Source: Prionace glauca (lineage: Eukaryota > Chordata > Chondrichthyes > Carcharhiniformes > Carcharhinidae). From it: 64,000 nucleotides of DNA. Where the stretch lies: contig CM075724.1 in the NCBI GenBank assembly GCA_037974335.1, positions 71,790,850 through 71,854,849 on the forward strand. Reading direction: 5' to 3'. Below are positions 55,346-64,000 of this stretch, one piece after another. The notes beneath the pieces were generated by a model, which was given only the letters and a program-made list of their open reading frames with translations, was not told where the DNA came from and did not search any database. How positions within the stretch are numbered: position 1 is the stretch's first letter; each line of letters starts with the position of its first letter. The translations under genes were made by a program, and so were the position numbers.

Positions 55346-55985
55346 AAACAATATATCTCAAAATGTTCAAACCAAATGATTTTGTTTCACTATCTGCATT
55401 TCTGCATTAAGGCTACGCAGACACCATTGCACTATTTAACCCACATTTTAGGGTTAGATCTCTCTAATGCAGTTCAGAAAATGAAGCTGTGAGCATTATA
55501 ATATCACGTGTTCATGTAACACTTGAGTTGAAGCAACATGTAAGTGTGAAGGTATTTTTCGTCAGTTAATTATGCGAATTATACCAACAAGCAGCTTTGT
55601 CCCGCTTATAGTTGCTCGAATCGGATACTTTAATATTTCGCCTACGAGTAAATTTGTTTTGGTGTGAAAATTCTCATTAGTACCATTGCACTCCATGACT
55701 CCGATCAATATCATTAGGGACAAAAATAGAATTGCAAGAGCACCACGGGACCAGCCACCGTCCATAAAAACATTCATTTTAGAGGGATTAGCTATCAAAA
55801 TGAGAAAATGTCTTGTCAGCCAAGTGTACACTGCTATCAATATCAAATGCATACTTTTCAATCGCACTGTAAACAGAACATCGTGAAACAAAATATAAAA
55901 CTTCAATAATCATTTTAATTACCGATATTTATGCAGCTGTTTTAAGTTTCGTTGGGGAAAAAAACATGATTGAAAGATATAGACC
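55346..55985. other. Spacer downstream of unit C
   Basis: AT-rich DNA with no recognised repeat. It holds one ORF with a signal-peptide-like start, listed separately. Confidence 0.35.
55562..55777 (-). CDS. Unrecognised ORF with signal-peptide-like start
   Basis: An ATG-initiated 71-residue frame. It begins MNVFMDGGWSRG and continues with a hydrophobic stretch of about 18 residues (ALAILFLSLMILIGVM) ending ECNG, much like a leader exon. A GTACTA donor-like site follows ECNG with one base left over, the phase used by Ig and MHC genes. No further exon was found at lower coordinates and I do not recognise the protein. It may be a chance ORF. Confidence 0.25.
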   Translation of the reverse strand: MNVFMDGGWSRGALAILFLSLMILIGVMECNGTNENFHTKTNLLVGEILKYPIRATISGTKLLVGIIRIIN

Positions 55986-55987
55986 AT

Positions 55988-56290
55988 CGAATCCTAGAAT
56001 CGTAGAATCCCTCCAGTACAGAAAGAAGCCATGGAGCCTGCATCGACAAAATTCTCATGCAGGCACTATCCCCGCAACTCCACGTATTTACGCTTCTAAT
56101 GCCCCCGACACCAAGGTTCAATTTAGCATGGTTCACCTAACACACATCTTTGGAGGATGGGAGGGAAACGGAGCACCATGAAGAAACCCGCTCTTTTGCA
56201 GGCAGAATGTGCAAACTCCACAGAGTCATCCGTAGCCCGAATTGAACCCGGGTCCCTCGTACTATGAGACAGCAGTGCTAACCCCTGTGC
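55988..56290 (-). mobile_element. tRNA-derived SINE, old copy
   Basis: The tail at left (CGAATCCTAGAATCGTAGAA), a body with CTTTGGAGGATGGGAGGG, and the head side with GAATTGAACCCGGGTCCC (decayed B box). It is diverged to about the same degree as the copy at 5628. Confidence 0.7.
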
Positions 56291-56951
56291 AAGCCTGTTG
56301 GAGACGTACCAGCAATGTTGAATAAAATGTCCATTGAATGGGCACATTCCCATTCATGACTGTACAAAATGCAGTCGTTTTCAACATATTGTGCCAACGA
56401 AAAAACAGGTAAAATTTCCTTCCAAGTTTCATTGCACCACCCGCAGAATATGTCCAAAAAATCGTTTGAGGTCATCTTTCAAGGAAAGATTTATTATCGT
56501 CTGTTTAATCATCTTATCACAATTACCTGTGATCCTATTTTTATAGCATTACCAGTAAGCAACAACTTTATAAATGAAGAATCAAGTTGACCTAGTTTGT
56601 ATCTGCAGCTTTATGAAAAGATTCCATTCTTCGATTACAAAGCTCAGAGATCCGTTATTTTTCAGTGCCTCGATGGAACATCAATGCTGTATTATTTTCT
56701 GAGTTGCAATGCTATGCGGTTAATCTGATTTATGGGAGCAATACTGAAGACTCAACCTCATTAGTGATAAGGTTGAATGATGCAGTCTGCAACCTATTTA
56801 AAACCAAAAGATTGGAAACCTTCACCCAAAGAATACAATGGGATTGATCAATATACGTGTATCAAGCTGCTCTAGTAATAATTTCCTATGCATTGTCGTT
56901 TTTCATGCATTTTAGTGAAGGGCGAAAGACTAAATGATTATGGCAAAATTC
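56291..56951. other. Unassigned DNA after the C1 relic of unit C
   Basis: The TM exon of unit C would be expected here or further left. No hydrophobic exon flanked by splice sites was recognised. Confidence 0.35.
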
Positions 56952-57250
56952 CCTTCATGAAAAAAGGTATAGCTGGCATTTGCTGACATGGAGCTGAAGC
57001 GTGATATACTTGACAGATATAAACTGTGTCTTGTTCCATTGCCTGCTGTTTCAGCTGCTGACACCTTCAAAAAGCTCCTCGGATTTTGCTTGTTGTTCAT
57101 TTTGAAATCCGCTGACAATTTGAACACCGTTTTTATACAAGTGAGGTTAAATTCTTTCGGGTAAAAAGCCGCAGTTTTGCACTGGAGTCTAACAGTAGCA
57201 GATGAGATTTCTTCGGATGATAAGGACATAATTTCAGGGGAACCGGTGGA
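56952..57250 (-). pseudogene. Unit C exon 3 relic: Ig C1-set domain
   Basis: A C1 signature is still visible: VRLQCKTAAFYPKEFNLT, close to LLCKTAAFFPKDFNLT of unit A. The region of the second Cys (TVYICQVYH) sits in a different frame. The acceptor AG is gone (TTTAA before the exon), the donor GT is gone (GAATTT), and the core Trp codon is disrupted by a small deletion. The exon has several independent lesions and is not functional. Confidence 0.7.
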
Positions 57251-57780
57251 TTAAATTCAAGATAACAAAACAAATAAATTGAAAAAGTGAGCTTCTGCTG
57301 TAAAAAAATGTAGTTTTATTAATTACGCACAGCTACTTCCTGGCAAGCAGTTGATTTAATAATCAGTATTTTTGTATTGCTGCGTGGTATTTTTCAGAGG
57401 TTTTCATAAGCCTCCAAAAGTTAGGATTGTGAGACCCCCTCTCTTATAATTAGCCAAAGGGCATTGAAAATGTAAATATTGCTTGCGACTACAAGATTAT
57501 TCATCCAGTTACAACGGTCCCATATTGGAAACGAGTTTTAATTATTAGTTTTGCTTGTCCTTTGCTTGACAAGCTTCACTTCAGTCGCCTTATTGTTTTT
57601 AAAGATAGGGAGTTGATAAGCTTGGCAGTGTCGCTGCTACTGAAAGTTTTCCTCTTTGTTGAACATTTGTGCTTCCAATCAAGTGAAGGCGCTTTCTACG
57701 TTTTGCATTTATTTATTTTAATGTGCAATTAATCGTCTTTGATTGACGCTATCTACTAAACATGACATATTTCAACTCAC

Positions 57781-58077
57781 CATATATGAGAACTTGCACA
57801 GCAATATCGTTCTCAATCGTCCGAGGCTGAATTTTGACTGCACAGTGATATTTTCCGGCATCCGGTATGCCGATATTCAGGAGATGAAGGTATGCTCCAC
57901 CTTTCATTATCTGGAAACGTTTTCCGCTGTCCTCCTGCAGAAACCCCTTATTACCATCTTTCCACCAGAACGCCGTTGCATTTGTAACGTCGGTATGGAA
58001 AGGGAAAGGACATCGCAAGGTTACGTTTGTGAATCTGAGCGCCTTTATTATTTCAATATCCGATGTGCCCATAGCAA
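57781..58077 (-). CDS. Unit C exon 2: intact Ig V-set domain
   Basis: The 297-nt exon (99 codons, phase 1 at both ends) lies between a TTTTGACAG acceptor and a GTGAGT donor and is fully open. It encodes a V-set domain with Cys in NVTLRCPFPF, Trp in TAFWWKDGN, and the DAGKYHCAV motif with the second Cys. Sequons are NVT and NAT. The G strand ends AVQVLIYG and lacks the G-x-G-T J-like motif of unit A. Divergence from unit A is large, so the duplication is old or the domain has evolved fast, as paired receptors often do. Confidence 0.8.
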
Positions 58078-58174
58078 CTGTCAAAAGAAAAATGAACACA
58101 CACATGCTAAATCATGCATTTGCAATAAAAGTTGATATATACTCCGAAAATAACATCACCCACTCAGTCCACGT

Positions 58175-58540
58175 ATACATAGAAGCATAGAACCCTAGAA
58201 GCATAGAACCCTACAGTGCAGAAACAGGCCCTTCGGCCCATCGAGTCTGCACCGAACACAATCCCACCCAGACCCTATCCCCATATCCCTACACATTTAC
58301 CTGCTAATCCCTCTAACCTACATATCCCAGGATACTAAGGGACAATTTTAGCATAGCCAATGAACCTAACCCGCACATCTTTGGACTGTGGGAGGAAACC
58401 GGAGCACCCGGAGAAAAACCCACGCAGACACGAGGAGAATGTGCAAACTCCACACAGACAGTGACCCGAGCCGGGAATCGAACCCAGGACCCTGGAGCTG
58501 TGAAGCAGCAGTGCTAACCACTGTGCTACCGTGCCGCCCC
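58175..58540 (-). mobile_element. tRNA-derived SINE, full length
   Basis: The head is at the right: on the minus strand GGCGGCACGGTAGCACAGTG (A-box region), then a perfect B box GGTTCGATTCC (58474-58484). The body and a GGTTCTATG-type tail follow at left. It resembles HE1-type elasmobranch SINEs. It is inserted in intron 1 of unit C, between the signal and V exons. Confidence 0.85.
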
Positions 58541-58600
58541 GTAACGATTTAATGTGCCTCACTGCTGGAGTTACTCTTGGGTTCCAGCATTTGTATCTAC

Positions 58601-58649
58601 CTGGGAGGAAAATCACGAAAAGACATTTGCCCCAAAGCGGCGAACCCAT
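58601..58649 (-). CDS. Unit C exon 1: signal peptide
   Basis: An ATG opens 16 codons (MGSPLWGKCLFVIFLP) plus one base, ending at a GTAGAT donor in phase 1. The hydrophobic LFVIFLP core is short but suits a signal peptide once joined to the first residues of the V exon. Length and phase match unit A exon 1. The sequence itself is not similar to it, so the call rests on position and phase. Confidence 0.55.
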
Positions 58650-59700
58650 GAGCGTACGGACGCAGAGACAATATGCTGAGATTATATATCGAACAGACGG
58701 ATATCCGTCGAATGGGCGGCTCCTATTTGATTATAAACGATTACTGACCCATGGTATCAGAAAGCAAATGACAACATAGTGCTGAATGAAACAAGTGCAT
58801 GTCTTTTCAAACAAGGTATTCCGGCATGTTAATGAGCTGAAATAGCAATTGGAAACAGAAGGTAGTTATATTCAAACAGACTGGTGAGTGTGGTGCGTGA
58901 TGAATGGTATCGATGAGCATATGGTATTTGACACGTCAAGTCCGTGAATCGCCATTTTGTCAGCCACCACGCGGGAATAATATTTCATGTCTTCATAATT
59001 TCGGTCCCCCAAATATTTATGTTGGATTCACTGTGGGCCTATTGATAGTTTAAAGTTCCATAGTTTCACACCTTCTGGTTGATTCAGGCAGCAATTTGAT
59101 GAGAAGTGCACAGATCCTGTCGGATAAATATTACTTGATGCACAATCAGATTGTGGGAGATGAGGTAATTTCCTGGTAATGGAATATCTGTGGAAATTTC
59201 CGAATTTGACTTCTAGTCATTTTTGCTATATTTCTACGCGGAGTGCAGACTAGAGGTTTGTTGAATTATGCGCACACTCGGAGCTCGGGCCCAGTTTGGT
59301 TTACACCTCGCCAGTTACATTTTAAGCTATCTTCAATTCCAACAGTAGACTTGCAGCATCGGTTTAAGGCACTCTTCTCCAAGTATCCTACGAATAAGAA
59401 TAAACCCGGGACAATATCCAAATTGCTGAGTTAAAAACGAATTGTAGGCTTATCACAGATCAATCAACTTAATACATTTTGCTGATACGTTGTGTGTCCT
59501 TTGGAAAAATTCCAACGCCATCACAAATAAGAAATTGATCTTAACATGGACTATAGATATGAAAATCAGGCATCAGGTGAAAGTCGACACCAAAGTAGCT
59601 TAACTGACATCAACGGGAATACGAGGGAAAACGCTCTGCTGAATGGAACCATACTGCATATATGGGACAACAAAGGATGTTTTTGGTGAATTTATGTCAA
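58650..59700. other. 5' flank of unit C
   Basis: No recognised gene or repeat. Similarity to the 5' flanks of units A and B was not evident. Confidence 0.35.
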
Positions 59701-59704
59701 AAAT

Positions 59705-60775
59705 CTCAGTTCCAGGACAGCAATGCAGGAGTTACTCGGTGTGAAATCCTGGACCCAAACATTTTCAGCTGCTTTTTCGATGACCTTGCTTCCATCATAA
59801 GGCCGGAAGTGTGGATGTGTTGTCAGGTGACTGCTGAATATTGACAAGAATTTGCAACTCATCAGATACCGAAGCAGTCTACAGAGGGGTGGCGTGGGCG
59901 GGTGGGGGGGTGCGTGGTGCGGGGAGGGGGGGGGGGTGGAAAGAAGGCCTGCACAGTAGAACATAGAACATAGAACCCTACAGTGCAGAAACAGGCCCTT
60001 CGGCCCATCGAGTCTGCACCGAACACAATCCCACCCAGACCCGATCCCCATATCCCTACATATTTTACCTGCTAATCGCTCTAACCTACACATCCCAGAA
60101 TACTAAGGGGCAATTTTAGCATAGCCAATGAACCTAACCCGCACATCTTTGGACTGTGGGAGGAAACCGGAACACCCGGAGAAAACCCACGCAGACACGA
60201 GGAGAATGTGCAAACTCCACACAGGCAGTGACCCGAGCCGGGAATCGAACCCAGGACCCTGGAGCTGTGAAGCAGCAGTGCTAACCACTGTGCTACCGTG
60301 CCGCCCCAGGCACGGTAGCACAGGCAATATCCAGGCATTAGCTGAAAGCAACAGAAAAAAAACGTTCACGCCACACAAGTGCCGATCATCTCAAAGAGAT
60401 TACTTAGCCTGTTAACGGTGCATGACATTAACATCACTGAGTCCTCCACCGTCAACATCCTGGGGGTTACCATCGATTAGAATTTAAACTGGTCTAGCCA
60501 CATAAAAGAGTGGCTTACGCGGCAATTCAAAGGCTACGAATCCTGCGGCGAGAAGCTCTCTGGTTCCCCAATGCTTTTCCTTCATTTATGAGGCGCAGGT
60601 CTGGAGTGTGATGGAAGACATGTCGCTTCTCTGGATGAGTGCACTCGCGAAACATTCATTAAGTTCCACACTATGCAGGACAAAATAGCTCGCTTGATTG
60701 CTCTCCCCTTCGCATCATTTAATCCGATGAGCACCAACGAATACTTACAGCCTTATGCAGTTATTATGCAGCCAT
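59705..60775 (+). mobile_element. L2-like LINE fragment split by a SINE
   Basis: RT-derived sequence at 59705-59895 (CAATGCAGGAGTTACTCGGT; PNIFSCFFDDLASIIRPEVW) stops in a G-rich stretch and resumes at about 60323 (GGCAATATCCAGGCATTAGC, then ACATCCTGGGGGTTACCATC, the ILGVTID block). It runs to about 60775. Stops and small indels show an old copy. The SINE at 59955-60308 lies between the halves. Confidence 0.7.
59955..60308 (-). mobile_element. tRNA-derived SINE, full length, inside the L2-like LINE
   Basis: The tail at left (AGAACATAGAACATAGAACC) and the head at right, with the B box GGTTCGATTCC at 60241-60251. At its head end the sequence TGTGCTACCGTGCC (60289-60302) is followed after six bases by its exact reverse complement (60309-60322), so part of the head is repeated in inverse orientation. 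Confidence 0.85.
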
Positions 60776-61184
60776 TGTCAATGGGGTGCAAGTGACATCC
60801 ACCCCCCCTAGACTGGCTAACTCTAAGGGTCAGGGACAAGAGGGGGCTGCTGGGAAGAGGAAGGGGGGTGAGGAGCGGAGGCCTCAGCCTCTTAATCTGC
60901 ATAACAGGTTTGAGGTTCTTGCTGCCAGTCTGGAAGAGGACGAGGCAGGTGAGATGGTGAGCAAATTGCACACGGTACAGTGATGCAGCAGGACATAGGC
61001 AAAAAGAAGGGGAAAAGGAACGCAGTAGTAATTGGGGAGAAGGGTATTGACACTGTCCTTTGTCATAATGACAAAGTGCACAGAAGGGTGTGTTGTCTGC
61101 CTGGTGCTCGGGTACAGGATGTCGCAGAGGAATGTCGCAGGGCTGCAGAGGAACCTGGAGTGAGAGGGTGAGAATCCGGTCGTT

Positions 61185-61529
61185 GTGGTACATGTGGGTG
61201 CCAACGACGTAGGCAAAGTGCGGACTGAGGATCTGGGGAGGGAGTATGAGAAGCTGGGAATGGAATTAAAAAGTAGAACCGACAACGTGGTCATCTCTGT
61301 GCTACTGCCTGAACCGTGTGCAGACGGGCGTAGGGTTGACAGGATTAAGGAAATGAATGGGTCGCTCAGAGATTGGTGTGGGAGGAATGGGTTTGAATTT
61401 ATGGGGCATTGGCACCAGTATTGGGGTAGGTGGGACCTGTTCGGGCGGGATGGGGTTGGTCTGAACCGTGCTGGGACCAGAGTGCTGGCGAATCGAGTAA
61501 AGAGGACTGTGGACAGGGCTTTAAAATAA
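61185..61529 (+). CDS. CR1-Z ORF1 C-terminal part (esterase-like domain)
   Basis: A 114-codon frame holds the second half of the SGNH-like domain: VVHVGANDVGK (block III with Asn kept), NVVISVLLPEP, and the DGVGLNRAGT segment in place of DGIHLNQRG, where the catalytic His is replaced by Gly. The upstream part (60786-61171) is readable only in pieces with stops and frame changes, including LHNRFEVLAASLEED near 60895. It is a relic. Confidence 0.65.
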   Translation: MVHVGANDVGKVRTEDLGREYEKLGMELKSRTDNVVISVLLPEPCADGRRVDRIKEMNGSLRDWCGRNGFEFMGHWHQYWGRWDLFGRDGVGLNRAGTRVLANRVKRTVDRALK

Positions 61530-61700
61530 TTAGTGGGGGGGGGGGGGGGGGTGCGAGAGTAGGTGACCTTACCAGGTCTAAAATTAAGGAGAGGGTACAG
61601 GTAAGGGAAGAGGCCGAGGATGTCCCAATAATAGAGGGAGAAGTGGGGCGTGAGTAGGGTTGGTGGCGTTACGGCAAATAGGATCCAGGTGAAGGCTGGG

Positions 61701-64000
61701 ATGAAAGCGCTGTATCTGAATGCACGAAGCATTCGGAATAAAGTGGATGAGCTGGTGGCGCATATCGACACAAATGGATATGATCTGGTGGCCATTACAG
61801 AGACGTGGCTGCAAGGTGACAGGGACTGGGAGCTGCATGTCCAAGGGTATCAAGTGTTTAGGAAGGATAGGCGGGAGGGAAAAGGGGGTGGCGTAGCTCT
61901 GCTGATTAAGGATAGCATCAAGGTAGTAGCAAGGGATGATATTGGAGCCAAGGAGCAGAACGTGGAATCGTTGTGGGTGGAGATTAGGAACAGCAAAGGG
62001 AGGAAGACGCTGGTGGGTGTCGTCTATAGGACCCCGAAATATGATCTGGAGGTGGGGCGGGCTGTTAACGCGCAAATAAGTGCGGCGTGCAGGAATGGGA
62101 CAGCTGTAGTTATTGGGGATTTCAATCTGCGTATTGATTGGTCGATCCATGTTGGACACGGTGGGCTCGAGGAGGAGTTCTTGGAATGCTGCCGGGATAA
62201 TTTCCTTGAACAGTGTGTGTTGGAGCCGACGAGGGATTCAGCTATCTTGGATCTGGTGCTATGTAATGAGGCGGGTAGAATTAGGGACCTTACGGTGAAG
62301 GTTCCTCTTGGAGAGAGTGATCATTGTATGGTGGAGTTTCTGGTGCAGATGGAGGAGGAGAAAGTGGGTTCCCGGACACGCGTCCTTTGTTTGAATAGAG
62401 GGGAGGACGGTAGGATGAGAGAAGAATTGGCGAATGTGGACTGGGGGAGTGCAGTGGAGGGAGGGTCTGTTGAGGAGCAGTGGAGGATCTTTAAGGAGAT
62501 CTTTCTTGGTGCTCAGCAGAAATTTATTCCGATGGTCAGAAAGGACTGTAGGAAGAGAGGTAATAAGCCGTGGATAACGAAGGAGGTGAAGGAAAGTGTG
62601 AAATTAAAAGCGGAGGAATTTAGAGTAGCTAAGAGTTGTGGGCGAGAAGAGGATTGGGAGAGGTTTCAATGTCAACAAAGATTGACAAAGAAGTTGAAAA
62701 AGGAGGGTAGGAGAAACTATGAAGCTGGGCTAGCACTTAATATAAAAAAGGATAGCAAGAGTTTTCATAAATATATAAAAAGGAAGAGGCTGGCTAGGGT
62801 GAACGTTGGTCCTTTAGAGGATGAGAAAGGGGACCTAGTGGTAGGGGATGGGGATATGGCTAAGGTATTGAATAACTTTTTTGTTTCTGTTTTAACGGAG
62901 GAGGACTTGAATAATTTGCCAGGTATTAGCGATGGAAAGGTGGTAGGACTGGAGAGTCTTAATGACATTACTGTTACGACAGAGGCGGTGCTCGACAGAC
63001 TGGAGGGGCTGATTGTGGACAAGTCCCCAGGACCGGATGGAATGCATCCGAGGGTTCTGAAAGAAATGGCGGAGGTTATAGTGGATGCATTGGTGGTTAT
63101 TTTCCAGACATCGCTGGATTCCGGGGAAGTGCCGGAAGATTGGAAAACGGCTAATGTTACACCGTTGTTTAAGAAGGGTGCCAGGCAAAAGGCAGGGAAT
63201 TATAGGCCGGTTAGTTTAACGTCTCTGGTCGGTAAAATGTTAGAATCCGTCATTAAAGAGGAAATTGCGAGGCATCTTGAAGGGAATTGCTTGATAGAGC
63301 AGATGTAGCACGGTTTCATTAAAGGGAAGTTCTGTCTGACAAATTTATTGGAGTTCTATGAGGATGTGTCTAGGGCGGTGGATCGAGGAGAGCCGGTGGA
63401 TGTGGTCTTTCTGGATTTTCAGAAGGCGTTAGACAAAGTATCTCATAAGAGGTTATTGCAGAAGGTCAGGGGACATGGAGTTGGGGGTAGGGTGTTAGCG
63501 TGGATAGAGGATTGGTTGTCAAATAGGAGGCAGAGAGTGGGGGTCAACAGGTGCTATTCGGATTGGCGGATGGTGACTAGTGGAGTGCCCCAGGGGTCGG
63601 TGCTGGGGCCTCAGCTTTTTACCATTTATATAGATGATCTGGAGGAGGGAACCGAGTGTAGGGTGTCGAAATTTGCGGATGACACCAAGATTGGGGGAAC
63701 GGCAAATTGTGCGGAGGGTGTGGAAAGTCTGCAGAAGTATCTAGATAGGCTGGACGAATGGGCCAGGAAATGGCAAATGGAATTTAATGTTGGCAAGTGT
63801 CAGGTGGTCCACTTTGGTAGGAAGAATGGTAGGAAGGACTATTACTTACGTGGCGAAAAACTGCAGCAGGCGACGGTGCAGAGGGACCTCGGGGTCCTTG
63901 TGCATGAGTCGCAAAAACCCAGCTTGCAGGTGCAGCAGGTGGTCAGGAAGGCGAATGGGTTGCTGGCCTTCATAGCGAAGGGGATTGAATATAAATGTAG
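61701..64000 (+). CDS. CR1-Z ORF2: endonuclease and RT with one in-frame stop
   Basis: An ATG sits directly before the endonuclease start (MKALYLNARSIRNK). Blocks: ITETWLQ, GVVYRTP, IGDFNLRIDW, LDLVLCN, GESDHCMV, then RT with [62 protein letters not shown] and KFADDTK. A TAG at 63306-63308 replaces the Gln codon of TQHGF seen in related copies. Apart from that I saw no frame change up to the window end. The C-terminus lies outside the window. Confidence 0.85.

Larger units (their letters stand above)
56952..58649 (-). pseudogene. Unit C: third SIRP-like gene fragment
   Basis: Three exons in order on the minus strand: signal peptide 58649-58601, V domain 58077-57781, C1 relic 57250-56952. Intron 1 holds a tRNA-derived SINE (58175-58540) and the V-C1 intron is only about 0.5 kb, far shorter than in A and B. 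The first two exons look functional but the C1 exon is ruined. No TM or tail exon was recognised down to 46 kb. The unit is either a pseudogene or a gene whose remaining exons are diverged or outside what could be recognised. Confidence 0.6.
60783..64000 (+). mobile_element. CR1 subfamily Z, ORF1 part and ORF2, cut by window edge
   Basis: Begins inside ORF1 next to the L2-like fragment, has a G-rich ORF1-ORF2 spacer with a G run at about 61535-61551, and an ORF2 that runs off the right edge. It is the best preserved Z copy in the window. Confidence 0.85.

Noticed and set aside
58470-58540. tRNA gene
   Set aside because: A- and B-box sequences belong to the head of a SINE with body and tail attached; the same applies near 60250 and 5885.
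1-64000. Endogenous retrovirus, LTR element, Polinton or CRISPR array
   Set aside because: No LTR pairs, gag/pol order, capsid genes or regularly spaced repeats were recognised; all RT sequences seen are of LINE type.

Overview
The window is vertebrate nuclear DNA and most probably comes from a cartilaginous fish (shark or ray). The reasons are several subfamilies of CR1-clade LINEs ending in TTCTATG-type tails, tRNA-derived SINEs that resemble the elasmobranch HE1 type, L2/Rex-like LINE relics, and immunoglobulin-superfamily exons split by phase-1 introns. There is no operon structure, bacterial gene, CRISPR array or stand-alone RNA gene. By eye about half of the sequence is LINE or SINE.

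The host content is a small cluster of SIRP-like receptor genes. Unit A (minus strand, 27803 down to 4828) can be read as six exons: signal peptide, V domain, C1 domain, transmembrane segment and two cytoplasmic exons. Every junction is in phase and the exons total 1029 nt (342 codons plus stop). The tail carries four spaced tyrosines, arranged as in vertebrate SIRP-alpha, including clear ITIM-type motifs. The one visible defect is the splice donor after the C1 exon, where GT reads AT. Because that exon is symmetrical, skipping it would leave a V-only receptor in frame. Unit B (plus strand, about 38.8-46.9 kb) is an inverted, decayed paralogue lying head to head with A. Unit C (minus strand, 58649 down to 56952) keeps an intact signal-peptide exon and V exon but has a ruined C1 exon. 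No transmembrane exon was recognised for B or C.

Layout: 1-3.1 kb LINE pieces; 3.1-4.8 kb unassigned DNA; 4.8-7.1 kb tail and TM exons of A; 7.1-17.6 kb an intron of A packed with LINEs, including a nearly full-length CR1 (11.41-15.51 kb) inserted in an older opposite-strand CR1; 17.8-18.1 kb C1 exon; 18.1-27.3 kb the V-C1 intron with a SINE, two CR1 copies and a 1.8-kb imperfect palindrome (24884-26718); 27.3-27.8 kb V and signal exons; 28-38.8 kb repeats between A and B; 38.8-46.9 kb pseudogene B with nested CR1s; 46.9-55.3 kb repeats, mostly minus-strand CR1s; 55.3-59.7 kb unit C and flanks; 59.7-60.8 kb an L2-like LINE split by a SINE; 60.8-64 kb a CR1 running off the right edge.

At least four CR1 subfamilies are present, here named X, Y, Z and W from their reverse-transcriptase signatures. 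Y copies are nearly identical to one another and so young. The SINEs share the last few dozen bases of the CR1 3' end, which suggests they are copied by CR1 machinery. Repeated insertion into introns, inverted duplication of a receptor unit and a local foldback duplication together explain the present shape of the locus.
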